Below are positions 8,923 to 17,438 of a stretch of 64,000 nucleotides of DNA, one piece after another; position 1 is the first letter of the stretch; each line of letters begins with the position of its first letter. This DNA is from Pseudomonas cichorii. GTDB lineage: Bacteria > Pseudomonadota > Gammaproteobacteria > Pseudomonadales > Pseudomonadaceae. The stretch lies in contig NZ_BLVZ01000002.1 in the NCBI RefSeq assembly GCF_015471405.1, positions 186,001 to 250,000 on the forward strand, written 5' to 3'. Made by a program: the position numbers and the translations under genes. The notes under the pieces are model-generated. The model was not told where the DNA came from. It saw only the letters and a list, made by a program, of their open reading frames with translations, and did not search any database.

Positions 8923-9600
8923 TTAAAGCGTTGAAGCACGCAGGGCCTGGAAGTATTCGCCCACCATCGGGATGAAAGCCTTGATATGGACAACGGCTTT
9001 GTCCAGGTCCTTTTCATCCTTGATGACCGAGGCCAGCATGTTGTTCATCATGCCGCTGTGGTCTTCCGCTTCGTCGAACGCGACATGGGAGGCCGCGCCG
9101 CTCACCGCAGGCTGGCCCATGCTGGCGCTGGCTTTCTGGGTGATGAACGAGCTGTATTTATCGCCGTAGTACTCCAGGAACCAGTCCCAGGTGATCGCAG
9201 GCAGCGGGCCGAACTTGCTGACGCACAGATTCAGGTAGCCCATCAGTTTCCAGGTTTCCGGGAAGGCAAACTCTGCCTGAACGTCGGACTTGGAATAACC
9301 GTAAGTGATGAGATCCTGCCCAAACATTTCGTCATGGCCAAACTCATCATACAGATAGTAAGAGAGTTGCTTGGCGGCGGAGATATTATCGATGGCCGCC
9401 ACCTGAACGGCACGTGCGTCCAGTTCATTGTTCATGTGAATGCGGATTACGCATTCCAGGATGTGGCGCTTGTAGTAATGCTCATTGAACCAGTCTCCTT
9501 GGTGGAACTCGCCCATGATGTTGTCTTTCTTGAATTCTGCATCCAGGCAGGCATCAACGGTGGACTCAAGCGTTTTCAATATCACATCAGTGGAAATCAT
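8923..9600 (-). CDS. Heme-oxygenase-like diiron oxidase (TenA/THI-4-fold, iron-containing redox enzyme)
   Basis: A 225-residue all-helical protein. Candidate iron ligands are Glu86 and His89 (DEFGHDE, an ExxH pair), Glu143 (WDWFLEYYGD), His172, Asp176 and His181 (HVAFDEAEDH). This ligand layout is that of heme-oxygenase-like diiron oxidases such as the SznF, BesC and UndA group, which carry out N-oxygenation, C-C cleavage or desaturation in natural-product pathways. It is not a thiaminase: there is no TenA active-site cysteine pattern and no thiamine gene nearby. It is the first gene of the operon, with GGAGAGG 9 bases before its ATG. The reaction is unknown; N-oxygenation of a guanidine or amine is a reasonable hypothesis given the neighbours. 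Confidence 0.82.
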   Translation of the reverse strand: MISTDVILKTLESTVDACLDAEFKKDNIMGEFHQGDWFNEHYYKRHILECVIRIHMNNELDARAVQVAAIDNISAAKQLSYYLYDEFGHDEMFGQDLITYGYSKSDVQAEFAFPETWKLMGYLNLCVSKFGPLPAITWDWFLEYYGDKYSSFITQKASASMGQPAVSGAASHVAFDEAEDHSGMMNNMLASVIKDEKDLDKAVVHIKAFIPMVGEYFQALRASTL

Positions 9601-10330
9601 CGGTTATACCTCTCCATTATGGTCATCTGAAATCAATGACTATTTTATTTCAGCGAGACGCTGATCCCTGTCACGTACTGCTACAGCAAAAGAAATAACT
9701 CATTTCAAGAACGACCGGCAAAAACAGCATATGCCTCATCTGACAAAAGATCAGACAGAGTTGACACTACAAAGCCATCATTCAATAAGCCCTTTTCGGG
9801 GCAGCGGCAGTATTAGCGCTGTATATTTCAATTTCAAGACCTGAATCGAATTAACTTTTACGCTATAGCGTCGATATGCTTATACCGAGCGTACGGCAAG
9901 CCCTTCAATGGCTCGCCCTCACATGTATATATTCTTCGGGCAGCAAGCATCTACAAAGACATCGCTGAAGCAGCGGTCTTGCAAATGAATTAAAAGATGC
10001 AGTTTCCGACGCACTGACCCATGGCTATATCACCAAAAGATATGCGTACAGAACAACGCTCAAGGGGAAGCGGAATATTGCCAACATCGCCACACGCAAG
10101 GTTCAGGTCGATGTTTTCCGTTTTTAGCTTCCATGCACAACATTCCATTGGATCCAATTTTGCTCAACATCCTAATGCGCTCGATAAACGTCTGCAAGCA
10201 ACTTTATGTTCTATGCAACAGACAAAGTGTTTGGTTGCCCGATCGGCGCATTGAATAAAAGCGAGGGGCGTCGCCGCTTTCCAGAGTCCGCCCGGCAGGC
10301 TAGTCTTACAGGTCAACCAGAGGACTTTCG
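9601..10330. promoter_or_regulatory. 730-base AT-rich leader/promoter region of the biosynthetic operon
   Basis: No convincing gene is seen on either strand; a 77-codon plus-strand frame at 10021-10254 has no ribosome site or family pattern. The region must hold the promoter of the minus-strand operon starting at 9600 and, near 10250-10320, that of the plus-strand gene at 10331. A perfect 12-base palindrome (ACGCTATAGCGT, 9860-9871) is an operator-like site. Composition is more AT-rich than the neighbouring core genes, as in recently acquired DNA. Confidence 0.5.
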
Positions 10331-10828
10331 ATGACCGTCGGCTATTCCACCCGCACCCCGCAACAAGCACTGGCCGCCCTGCTCGACCGTTATGCTCCCG
10401 AGCGCCTCCTGCTGGTCGGAGCACAGGAATTTCCTGCACTGCACGCTTTCCGGGAAGCACACCCACAGACCGAGGTAGCACTCGCGGCTCCCGGCAACCT
10501 GCCAGCGGAACTGGCTGCACAGCGCTTTGACCTGGCGCTGGTGGTCGATTGCCTGGAGCACATCCCCAAGCGCACCGGCCTGGAACTGCTGGGCGGTATC
10601 CGCAATCTCAATGCCAGTCGCATCGCAGTACTGGCAGACCTGCAGGCCTGTGGCTGGCAGGAAACCGATTTCTTTTCACTGGCCCTGCAAGCGAGCGAAC
10701 GCTTTGAGCGCGACGAGCAGATCCTGACACTGTTCACCTACGACTTGCGCGAATACAAGCAAGTACCCGACTGGCTGAACTCGAAATTCTGGGCGAACCC
10801 GGAAAACTTCGGCAAATACTGGTGGTGA
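10331..10828 (+). CDS. DUF6231 family protein
   Basis: A 165-residue cytosolic protein of a Pseudomonas-restricted family now called DUF6231. The middle reads like a degenerate methyltransferase core: a hydrophobic strand ending LLLVGA, then RFDLALVVDCLEHIPK, which resembles the motif IV region of SAM-dependent enzymes, but the Gly-rich SAM loop is not evident. It ends four bases before the YchJ gene, so the two are cotranscribed. Function is unknown. Confidence 0.75.
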   Translation: MTVGYSTRTPQQALAALLDRYAPERLLLVGAQEFPALHAFREAHPQTEVALAAPGNLPAELAAQRFDLALVVDCLEHIPKRTGLELLGGIRNLNASRIAVLADLQACGWQETDFFSLALQASERFERDEQILTLFTYDLREYKQVPDWLNSKFWANPENFGKYWW

Positions 10829-10831
10829 GTC

Positions 10832-11305
10832 ATGAGTAGTGCTATTTGCCCCTGCGGTAGCGGGGATCTGTTGTTAGCCTGCTGCGGGCATTTTCATGCG
10901 GGACAACCCGCGCCTTGCGCCGAGAAGCTGATGCGTTCGCGCTACAGCGCCTATGTATTGGGATTGATCGATTATCTGGTCGATACCACGCTGCCCGCGC
11001 AGAAACAGGGGCTGGACCGCGAATCCATTGCCCAGTGGAGTGCGCAAAGCACCTGGCTGGGCCTTGAGGTAGAAAGCTCGGAGGTTTTCGGTGGCAAGCC
11101 CGAACATGCCTTCGTCACGTTCACGGCTCGCTGGCATGACGGCAGCGGTGAGCACAGCCACCGGGAACGCTCTTCATTTGTACAGAATCAGGGCCGCTGG
11201 TACTTCATTGATCCCACGGCGCCCCTCAAGGCTGGCCGCAACGACGCCTGCCCCTGCGGGAGCGAACAGAAATTCAAGAAGTGTTGTGCGAGTTACATTG
11301 GATAA
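10832..11305 (+). CDS. ychJ: YchJ family protein with two SEC-C metal-binding motifs
   Basis: A 157-residue protein of the UPF0225/YchJ family. SEC-C zinc-binding motifs occur at both ends: CPCGSG...CC near residues 6-19 and [13 protein letters not shown] near the C-terminus. Between them is an NTF2-like domain (motif RSRYSAY followed by a long helix and a beta sheet). Length matches E. coli YchJ (about 152). The biochemical role is not established. It follows the DUF6231 gene by 3 bases and is followed by a REP hairpin. Confidence 0.88.
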   Translation: MSSAICPCGSGDLLLACCGHFHAGQPAPCAEKLMRSRYSAYVLGLIDYLVDTTLPAQKQGLDRESIAQWSAQSTWLGLEVESSEVFGGKPEHAFVTFTARWHDGSGEHSHRERSSFVQNQGRWYFIDPTAPLKAGRNDACPCGSEQKFKKCCASYIG

Positions 11306-11320
11306 ACCTGGAATACTGCT

Positions 11321-11370
11321 TTCGCGAATGAATTCGCTCCCACACCGGTAGGAGCGAATTCATTCGCGAA
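11321..11370. repeat. REP-type hairpin, perfect 20-bp stem
   Basis: TTCGCGAATGAATTCGCTCC (11321-11340) and its exact reverse complement (11351-11370) flank a 10-base loop. It lies between the convergent ends of the YchJ gene and the gene at 11386, where it can act as a bidirectional terminator. Related copies occur near 13534, 44018, 48192, 49964 and 53697. Confidence 0.9.
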
Positions 11371-11385
11371 GAGGCCATGAAGCCT

Positions 11386-11904
11386 TTATGGCACGAGCTT
11401 CAGGTGTGAAATATCCGGATTGAGCGCTTTCGCGACAGGTTTTGCCTGCCCCATATCACTACCGGCCGGGGCCAGGCTCAAGGCTGAAAGGTCCAGCGCC
11501 GGTGTCGACTGTTCGGGCCTGGGGTCCTGCATGTCGCTGCCGACTTCGGCGACAGAAAAATCCGGCGCATCGACATCAACAAAAGCCGCCATGTACACAT
11601 CCCGAGGCTTGATCTGCAAACGGGCCGTGCCCGGCTCTGCAGGCGGCGGTGCCAGTTCCACTTCTTCGACCGGCAGTTTCATGTCCAGCACTTCGACCAG
11701 AGCACCGGCACGCTCCAGGGTCGAACGGTATTTCTCGGCGGCATCGGCATCGAGATTGCTCTTGAGCACCAGGCTCCGCCCCGAAAACAGCAGCGCCAGA
11801 CGCTGCTCATCGGCCTGAAACAGTTTGCCCAGATTGGCTTTTACCCGCTCAAGCTGGGCGCCAGGAACCAACTGGCCGCAAAAGACGATTTCATAGAGAT
11901 TCAT
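11386..11904 (-). CDS. Hypothetical protein of Pseudomonas
   Basis: A 172-residue protein. The first 70 residues (EIVFCGQLVPGA, then KANLGKLFQADEQRLALLFSGR) form a compact alpha/beta module that I have seen at the N-terminus of several Pseudomonas proteins, often fused to membrane domains. Here it is followed by a low-complexity Pro/Ala/Asp tail instead. The start at 11904 is chosen because the module begins there; the open frame extends upstream into the region of the divergent lipoprotein promoter. No signal peptide. Function unknown. Confidence 0.65.
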   Translation of the reverse strand: MNLYEIVFCGQLVPGAQLERVKANLGKLFQADEQRLALLFSGRSLVLKSNLDADAAEKYRSTLERAGALVEVLDMKLPVEEVELAPPPAEPGTARLQIKPRDVYMAAFVDVDAPDFSVAEVGSDMQDPRPEQSTPALDLSALSLAPAGSDMGQAKPVAKALNPDISHLKLVP

Positions 11905-12005
11905 GCAAGGGCACTCATACTGCGTATGACGGGAGTATGGCGTAGCGTCGACAGCCCCAACAAGCCAGCCAGTTGCTAAACTCAGCTCTCCAACGGAGCA
12001 AAACA

Positions 12006-12503
12006 ATGTCAATCCAGGCGCCAATTACAAGAACGATAAGCCTTGCATTGCTATTACTGGGGCTGACCGGCTGCTCGACATGGAGCAGCATCACGTCCTT
12101 CCAGGACCCGGACGTTCATCTGCTGAAAGTCCAGGTCGTCAAGGCCAGGCTGACGCAGCAGGACTTCAATCTGCACTTTCTTGTCGACAACCCCAACGAC
12201 TCACGTCTGCTGGTGCGTGGCTTTCGCTACAAGCTCATGCTCAACGATGTACTGCTGGCAGACGAAAGGTCCAATGACTGGTTTTTCGTCGCAGCTCACA
12301 GCCAGAAAACCTTTGTGGTGCCAGTCAGGACCAACCTATGGCGACACGTGAAATACATCGCCGAACTGATGAAAGACCCTGACGAAGAGGTTCGCTACCG
12401 ACTCGAAGGCAGGATCAAGACGGGGATCATTTTCCGGCACAGCACCACTATCGAGCGCAGTGAGACGGTAAAACCCCGTGAGCTGCTGCTCAAGAATCGC
12501 TAA
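12006..12503 (+). CDS. LEA type 2 (WHy-domain) lipoprotein
   Basis: A 165-residue lipoprotein: the signal ends in the lipobox LTGC (Cys about residue 23). The mature part is a single LEA-14/WHy-like beta domain with the diagnostic [28 protein letters not shown] pattern split over two strands. Proteins of this type are linked to desiccation and hypersensitive-response-like stress, but no role is established for this one. GGAG stands 8 bases before the ATG at 12006; the in-frame ATG at 11973 lacks one and would bury the signal peptide. Confidence 0.82.
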   Translation: MSIQAPITRTISLALLLLGLTGCSTWSSITSFQDPDVHLLKVQVVKARLTQQDFNLHFLVDNPNDSRLLVRGFRYKLMLNDVLLADERSNDWFFVAAHSQKTFVVPVRTNLWRHVKYIAELMKDPDEEVRYRLEGRIKTGIIFRHSTTIERSETVKPRELLLKNR

Positions 12504-12565
12504 AGGTATTGCTGTGCGCACATTTGCGAGATAATGCGCGCCGATTTAATTGCGGAGTACCCCCG

Positions 12566-12772
12566 ATGAACCAGCAAGCCCATGTGCATGGCCCTGATTG
12601 CAATCACGATCATGACCATGATCATCACGACCACCAGCACGGCCATGTCCACGGCCCGAACTGCGGTCACGCTCACCAGGAGCCGGTGCGCAACGCCCTG
12701 AAGGACGTTGGCCGCAACGATCCTTGCCCATGCGGCAGCGACAAGAAATTCAAGAAGTGCCACGGCGCGTGA
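12566..12772 (+). CDS. His-rich SEC-C motif small protein
   Basis: A 68-residue protein. The N-terminal half is a metal-ligand tract of alternating His and Asp with GPDCNH and GPNCGH blocks; the C-terminal half ends in a SEC-C motif ([17 protein letters not shown]) nearly identical to the tail of SecA and of the YchJ protein 1.3 kb away. Zinc or nickel binding is likely from composition. The start at 12566 has GCGGAG upstream; a longer frame to 12509 has none. A weak terminator hairpin follows at 12791-12820. Confidence 0.8.
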   Translation: MNQQAHVHGPDCNHDHDHDHHDHQHGHVHGPNCGHAHQEPVRNALKDVGRNDPCPCGSDKKFKKCHGA

Positions 12773-12790
12773 AGCGCTGAGCATTTTGCC

Positions 12791-12820
12791 AACGGCCTGC
12801 CTTGCAGGTCGTTTTCATTT
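12791..12820 (+). terminator. Probable Rho-independent terminator of the SEC-C gene
   Basis: AACGGCCTGC (12791-12800) pairs with GCAGGTCGTT (about 12804-12813, one G-U pair) and is followed by a T-rich run. Confidence 0.55.
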
Positions 12821-12880
12821 GTATGGAGAGTTCAAGGGAGAGTAAAACAGTCGGTCTTGATCAATCACATGGAGCCTTCA

Positions 12881-13525
12881 ATGATCGACCTTCATTACTG
12901 GACCACTCCCAATGGACACAAGATCACCCTGTTCCTTGAAGAAACGGGCCTGCCTTACAAGATCTTCCCGGTGAACATTGGCAAGGACGAACAGTTCGAG
13001 CCCGGCTTCCTGAAAATCGCACCCAACAATCGTATCCCGGCCATTGTCGATCACGAACCAACCGATGGCGGTGAGCCTCTGAGCCTGTTCGAGTCCGGCG
13101 CAATCCTGCTGTATCTGGCGGACAAGACCGGCAAATTCATCTCTCAGGATTTCCGTGGCCGTCAGGAAACGCTGCAATGGCTGTTCTGGCAGATGGGCGG
13201 CCTTGGGCCGATGGCCGGCCAGAATCACCACTTCAACCGCTTCGCCAAGGAAAAGATTCCTTATGCGATCAAGCGCTACGTGGATGAAACCGCCCGTCTG
13301 TACGGCGTGTTGAACAAGCGTCTGGCCGACCGTGACTTCGTGGCAGGCAGCGAGTACAGCATTGCGGACATGGCGATCTACCCGTGGATCGTGCCGCATA
13401 CCTTTCAGCAGCAGAACCTGGATGACTTCCCTCATCTCAAGCGCTGGTTCGAGACCATTGCCGGGCGTGAGGCGACCCAAAGGGCTTATGCGCTGGTCGA
13501 GCAGATCAATCCGCCGAAGGCTTGA
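12881..13525 (+). CDS. yfcG: Nu-class glutathione transferase / disulfide-bond oxidoreductase YfcG
   Basis: A 214-residue GST. The N-terminal thioredoxin fold carries TPNGHKITLFLEE and later NNRIPAIVDHE and SLFESGAILLYLA, which match E. coli YfcG almost word for word; so does LQWLFWQMGGLGPM in the helical domain. YfcG binds two glutathiones and reduces small disulfides and peroxides. GGAG lies 7 bases before the ATG at 12881, so the upstream in-frame ATGs at 12857 and 12869 are not used. A GST-quiP pairing as here also occurs in P. aeruginosa as I recall. Well supported. Confidence 0.88.
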   Translation: MIDLHYWTTPNGHKITLFLEETGLPYKIFPVNIGKDEQFEPGFLKIAPNNRIPAIVDHEPTDGGEPLSLFESGAILLYLADKTGKFISQDFRGRQETLQWLFWQMGGLGPMAGQNHHFNRFAKEKIPYAIKRYVDETARLYGVLNKRLADRDFVAGSEYSIADMAIYPWIVPHTFQQQNLDDFPHLKRWFETIAGREATQRAYALVEQINPPKA

Positions 13526-13533
13526 TGATCTTC

Positions 13534-13755
13534 TTCGCGAATGAATTGGCTCCTGCGAGCTTGCCTGTAGGAGTAATGCCGATCAGTTAAGGTCATAAAT
13601 CACTTCGTGGGAGGCGCTTGCTGGCAAATTCAGCGTACAGACGCAGAATATCTGCCGGTTTTCAGGCCTTTTCGCCAGCAAGCTGTCTTCCACAAGTTTT
13701 GTTTGCACCTTAACTGATCGGCATTAGCCTGTAGGAGAGCGGATTTATCCGCGAA
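13534..13755. repeat. REP hairpin split by a MITE
   Basis: The left part (TTCGCGAATGAATTGGCTCC from 13534) and the right part (AGCGGATTTATCCGCGAA ending at 13755) form a REP-type element if the 153-bp insertion and one copy of its 11-bp flanking duplication are removed. Confidence 0.65.
13574..13726. mobile_element. 153-bp MITE with 20-bp terminal inverted repeats and 11-bp target duplication
   Basis: The ends are perfect inverted repeats of 20 bases: TAATGCCGATCAGTTAAGGT at 13574-13593 and its reverse complement at 13707-13726. The flanks are an exact direct repeat GCCTGTAGGAG (13563-13573 and 13727-13737), the signature of transposition. The inside holds a second, imperfect inverted pair (GCTTGCTGGC near 13617 and GCCAGCAAGC near 13672) and no gene. 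Target duplications of 11 bases fit the IS4 superfamily, so a relative of that family probably mobilised it; no transposase is in the window. Confidence 0.85.
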
Positions 13756-13870
13756 CCAACCCACCCCTTTGTAAAATCCTGAAATAAACTCCCCTTCCCG
13801 TCTTGCGTGGCGCCTGTCTGCTCTCTAACGTAGCGACCTTTACATATGCCACCCCTGCGGGAGTTTCGCC

Positions 13871-16348
13871 ATGGCCTCGCCAGCCCCTTCATTTTTCCTG
13901 AGCCGATTCAGTGCTGCCGCCATTGCGGCAAGTTTCCTGAGCCTTGCGGGCTGCCAGTTGGGCGGTGGTGACAACGAGACATTGCTGCCCAATTCCGGGG
14001 TTTTTCCGGTCAAGGGGCTGGCACAGAACGTATCGGTACGCCGCAATAACCTGGGCATGCCGCTGATAGAAAGCAGCACTTACCACGACGCGCTGTTCAC
14101 ACTCGGCTATATGCATGCTGGCGACCGCATCACCCAGATGGTCGGCATGCGCCTGCTGGCACAGGGACGCCTGGCGGAAATGGCCGGGGCCGATGCTCTG
14201 GAAGTCGACCGCCTGATGCGCTCGGCCAACCTCAAGCAGCGCGCCAGCGAGCTTTACAACGCTTCATCGCCACGCCTCAAACGCTTTTTCGAGGTCTATG
14301 CCCGCGGCGTCAACGCTTACCTGTTCCGCTATCGCGACAAGCTGCCAGAGGACCTGGCCAGTTCCGGCTATCGCCCGGAATACTGGCAGCCCGAAGACTC
14401 GGCGCTGATCTTCAGCCTGCTGAGTTTCAACCTGTCGGTGAACCTGCAGGAAGAACTCTCGGCACTGGTGCTGGCCCAGAAAGTCGGCAGCGACAAGCTG
14501 GCCTGGCTGCTGCCGACCTATCCTGACGAAGCACTGCCCTTCTCCGAAGCCGACAAGCTCAAGGGGCTGAGCCTGAACAGCCAGGCACAAGAGCTGAACG
14601 ACCTGACCAAGGTCACGCTGCAACTTTCCGAGCTGAACATGCTCGGTGTAGCCGCTTCCAGTAACTGGGCCATCGCACCGCAACGCAGCCGTAATGGCAA
14701 AAGCCTGCTGGCCAGTGAAATGCAACTGCCTGCCGGGATCACCTCGGCCTGGAGTTTCGTGCAGTTGCGTGCGCCGAAATATCAGGCGTCGGGCGCGTCG
14801 ATTGCCGGGCTGCCTCTGATCCTGAGCGGTTTCAACGGCAAGCTGGCCTGGAGCCTGAGCAACGTCAAAGGCGACAATCAGGATCTGTTCCTGGAAAAGC
14901 TCAAGCGCGAAAACAATCGCCTGTTCTACATGGCTGACGGCAAATGGTTGCCCGCCATCGCCCATGAAGAAACCTTCCTGGTCAAAGGCGGCCGTCCGAT
15001 TCGTGAAACCGTGTACGCCACCCGTCACGGCGCCCTGCTCAACACCAGCGCAAATCCGTTGGGCAACGGCTTTGGCCTGGCACTGCAAACGCCGGACTTC
15101 AAGGACGACAAGAGCCTGGATGCTTTCTTCGACCTGTCCCGCGCGCCCAACGTGGAGAAAGCCTTCGACACCAGCCGCGAGATTCGTGCGATTACGCTGA
15201 ACATGGTGTTCGCGGATGCCTCGAACATCGGCTGGCAAGTGACCGGACGCTACCCGAACCGCCGTGAAGGCCAGGGCCTGCTGCCTTCACCGGGCTGGGA
15301 CGGCAAGTTCGACTGGGACGGCTTTGCCGACTCGATGCTGCACCCTTACGATCAAGACCCGCGCCAGGGCTGGATCGCTACCGCCAATCAGCGCACGGTG
15401 CCCAAAGGCTATGGCATGCAACTGTCCAACTCCTGGGGCTACCCGGAGCGGGCCGAGCGCATTGGCGAACTGGCCAACAGTGGCAAGCAGGACACCCGCA
15501 GCACCATTGCCATGCAGTACGACCAGACCACGACGTTTGCCGCCAAGCTCAAGAACATGTTTGAAGCGCCGGGCATGACCAAGCCGCTCAAGCAGGCCAT
15601 CGACGCGCTGCCCGAGGCCGAGCGCGCCAAGGCTCGGGAAGCCTACACGCGCCTGATGGCATTCGACGGCAAGCTCACCGCTGGCTCCGCCGATGCAGCG
15701 CTGTATGAGCTGTTCCTGCAGGAAAGCGCCAAACTGACCTTCCTCGATGAGCTGGGTCCGGAAAGCAGTCTGGCCTGGCAAGCCTTGAGCGCCAACGCCA
15801 GCTCGTCATACTCGCCACAGGCCGATCATTTGCTGGGCCGTGAAGACAGCCCTTACTGGGATGACATCAAGACCCCACAAAAAGAAGACAAGCCTGCAAT
15901 CCTGGCCCGCAGTCTGGCGGCCGCCATCACCGCAGGCGACAGCCTTTTGGGCAGTGATCACAAGGCCTGGCAATGGGGCAAGCTGCATCGCGAAAACTGG
16001 GCCGCACCGGCTAGCCCGCTGGCCAAGGCATTGGGCGGCAACCACTTCAACCGCAGCCAGAGCGCAGCCGGTGGCGATCACAGCACCATCAATGTCTCGG
16101 GCTATGAGTGGGGCAAGAATCTGGAAGCACACACGGCGCCAGCCTTGCGCATGATCGTCGACTTCAGCCAGGTGGAACCAATGATGGGTCTGGTCAGCAC
16201 CGGCCAGTCGGACAACCCGGCCAGCCCGCACTACGCCAACAGCATCGAACCGTGGCTCAAGGCGCAATACCAGACGATTCCGCTGCAACAGCAGAACTAT
16301 GAAAGAGGTTATGGCAAACAGCGCCTGACCCTGACGCCCGGAAAGTAG
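13871..16348 (+). CDS. quiP: Acyl-homoserine lactone acylase QuiP (penicillin acylase family)
   Basis: An 825-residue Ntn-hydrolase that cleaves the amide of acyl-homoserine lactones, allowing quorum-signal degradation. The first 45 residues agree closely with P. aeruginosa QuiP as I remember it, including the SLAGC lipobox (Cys28), so it may be a lipoprotein. The precursor is expected to self-cleave before Ser263 (SSNWA), giving alpha and beta chains; downstream [21 protein letters not shown] and the PAGGDH-like block [18 protein letters not shown] are family landmarks. GGGAG stands 7 bases before the ATG. It has its own promoter downstream of the MITE. Substrate preference cannot be read from sequence. 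Confidence 0.92.
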   Translation: MASPAPSFFLSRFSAAAIAASFLSLAGCQLGGGDNETLLPNSGVFPVKGLAQNVSVRRNNLGMPLIESSTYHDALFTLGYMHAGDRITQMVGMRLLAQGRLAEMAGADALEVDRLMRSANLKQRASELYNASSPRLKRFFEVYARGVNAYLFRYRDKLPEDLASSGYRPEYWQPEDSALIFSLLSFNLSVNLQEELSALVLAQKVGSDKLAWLLPTYPDEALPFSEADKLKGLSLNSQAQELNDLTKVTLQLSELNMLGVAASSNWAIAPQRSRNGKSLLASEMQLPAGITSAWSFVQLRAPKYQASGASIAGLPLILSGFNGKLAWSLSNVKGDNQDLFLEKLKRENNRLFYMADGKWLPAIAHEETFLVKGGRPIRETVYATRHGALLNTSANPLGNGFGLALQTPDFKDDKSLDAFFDLSRAPNVEKAFDTSREIRAITLNMVFADASNIGWQVTGRYPNRREGQGLLPSPGWDGKFDWDGFADSMLHPYDQDPRQGWIATANQRTVPKGYGMQLSNSWGYPERAERIGELANSGKQDTRSTIAMQYDQTTTFAAKLKNMFEAPGMTKPLKQAIDALPEAERAKAREAYTRLMAFDGKLTAGSADAALYELFLQESAKLTFLDELGPESSLAWQALSANASSSYSPQADHLLGREDSPYWDDIKTPQKEDKPAILARSLAAAITAGDSLLGSDHKAWQWGKLHRENWAAPASPLAKALGGNHFNRSQSAAGGDHSTINVSGYEWGKNLEAHTAPALRMIVDFSQVEPMMGLVSTGQSDNPASPHYANSIEPWLKAQYQTIPLQQQNYERGYGKQRLTLTPGK

Positions 16349-16361
16349 AGATCAGAAAGCA

Positions 16362-16399
16362 CCAAAACAGGGCAATACTCTCGTCACGCCCTGTTTTGG
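16362..16399 (+). terminator. Terminator hairpin after quiP
   Basis: CCAAAACAGGGC (16362-16373) pairs perfectly with GCCCTGTTTTGG (16388-16399); there is no long T tract, but the arms are A/T-ended. Confidence 0.65.
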
Positions 16400-16505
16400 A
16401 CACCCCTCTTGAGCAACTATCGCTCCTGCATCCCAGACACTAAACAACGCGCCCAAGTGAGCAGGTTCTGCGTTCGGAAGCAGAAATGCGCATGATGGCA
16501 AGCTA

Positions 16506-16540
16506 GTTCATCATTGCGACAACTGCTTATATTTAAAACG
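16506..16540 (+). promoter_or_regulatory. Candidate ArgR half-site and promoter of the basic amino acid transporter operon
   Basis: On the minus strand TGTCGC (complement of 16516-16521) is followed after 8 bases by a near-AA position, one mismatch from the Pseudomonas ArgR half-site TGTCGC-N8-AA. TTGCGA and an AT-rich TTATATTT about 17 bases on could be the -35 and -10 elements. Tentative. Confidence 0.35.
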
Positions 16541-16646
16541 CACGTTCGTCTCTTTGGTTCGGAAATTGCTACTTCTTGTCAGTCTGGCATCCGCCGGTAG
16601 CAAGCCTGGCGTGTTCTCTACGCTCAATTTGGTTAAGGACTGAACA

Positions 16647-17429
16647 ATGAAAAAAGCATGGCTGACCCTTTCCGCACTGGCTCTGTGCCTGGCCGCTGGT
16701 ACCTCCGTGGCCAAGGAATACAAGGAGCTGCGTTTTGGCGTCGATCCTTCTTATGCTCCTTTTGAGTCGAAAGCCGCAGACGGCAGCCTCCAGGGCTTCG
16801 ATATCGACCTGGGCAATGCAATCTGCAAAGAACTGAACGTGACCTGCAAATGGGTCGAAAGCGATTTCGACGGCATGATTCCAGGCCTGAAAGCCAAGAA
16901 ATTCGACGGTGTCATCTCGTCGATGACCGTTACTCCAGCCCGCGAGAAAGTCATCGACTTCTCCAACGAACTGTTCTCCGGCCCGACCTCGCTGGTGTTC
17001 AAAAAAGGTGCAGGCTTCACCGCTGACCCGGCCAGCCTGAAAGGTAAAACCGTAGGCTACGAGCAAGGCACCATCCAGGAAGCCTATGCCAAGGCCGTTC
17101 TGGACAAGGCCGGTGTAAGCACCAAAGCCTACGCCAACCAGGATCAGGTTTATGCGGACCTGACTTCCGGCCGTCTGGATGCTTCCATCCAGGACATGCT
17201 GCAAGCCGAACTGGGCTTCCTGAAATCCCCGGCCGGCGCCGGTTATGAAGTCAGCGAGCCAGTCGACAGCCCGCTGCTGCCCGCCAAGACTGCGATCGGT
17301 ATCGCAAAAGGTAACAAAGAGCTCAAGGCTCTCCTGGATAAAGGTATCAAAGCGTTACACGATGACGGCACCTACGCCGAAATCCAGAAGAAACACTTTG
17401 GCGACCTGAATCTGTATAGCGGTAAATAA
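16647..17429 (+). CDS. aotJ: Periplasmic basic amino acid binding protein (AotJ/ArgT/HisJ type)
   Basis: A 260-residue solute-binding protein. The signal peptide MKKAWLTLSALALCLAAGTSVA is followed by the family core: LRFGVDPSYAPFES, GFDIDLGNAICKELNVTCKWVESDFDGMIPGLKAKKFD and the SMTVTPAREKVIDFS motif. These residues bind the alpha-carboxylate and alpha-amine of lysine, arginine, ornithine or histidine. It heads a five-gene operon with two permeases, a metallohydrolase and an ATPase. The symbol follows the P. aeruginosa aot operon; because argR is absent downstream, a paralogous his/argT operon is also possible. Confidence 0.88.
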   Translation: MKKAWLTLSALALCLAAGTSVAKEYKELRFGVDPSYAPFESKAADGSLQGFDIDLGNAICKELNVTCKWVESDFDGMIPGLKAKKFDGVISSMTVTPAREKVIDFSNELFSGPTSLVFKKGAGFTADPASLKGKTVGYEQGTIQEAYAKAVLDKAGVSTKAYANQDQVYADLTSGRLDASIQDMLQAELGFLKSPAGAGYEVSEPVDSPLLPAKTAIGIAKGNKELKALLDKGIKALHDDGTYAEIQKKHFGDLNLYSGK

Positions 17430-17438
17430 CACCCCCAA

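Noticed and set aside
8923..9600. Thiaminase II (TenA) assignment for the diiron oxidase
   Set aside because: The fold is shared, but the ligand pattern ExxH ... E ... H/D/H indicates a diiron oxidase and there are no thiamine genes nearby.
4510..9600. Phevamine, phaseolotoxin or mangotoxin cluster
   Set aside because: The oxidase, ferredoxin reductase and paired ligases do not match those gene sets as I know them, and hallmark genes (saccharopine dehydrogenase-like hsvB, argK) are absent. Memory-based, so a database search should confirm.
10021..10254. 77-codon plus-strand frame upstream of the DUF6231 gene
   Set aside because: No ribosome site, atypical composition and no family pattern; it lies in the AT-rich regulatory region.
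13574..13726. Small regulatory RNA instead of a MITE
   Set aside because: The inverted ends plus exact flanking duplication explain the structure as a transposed element; an RNA made from it is not excluded.
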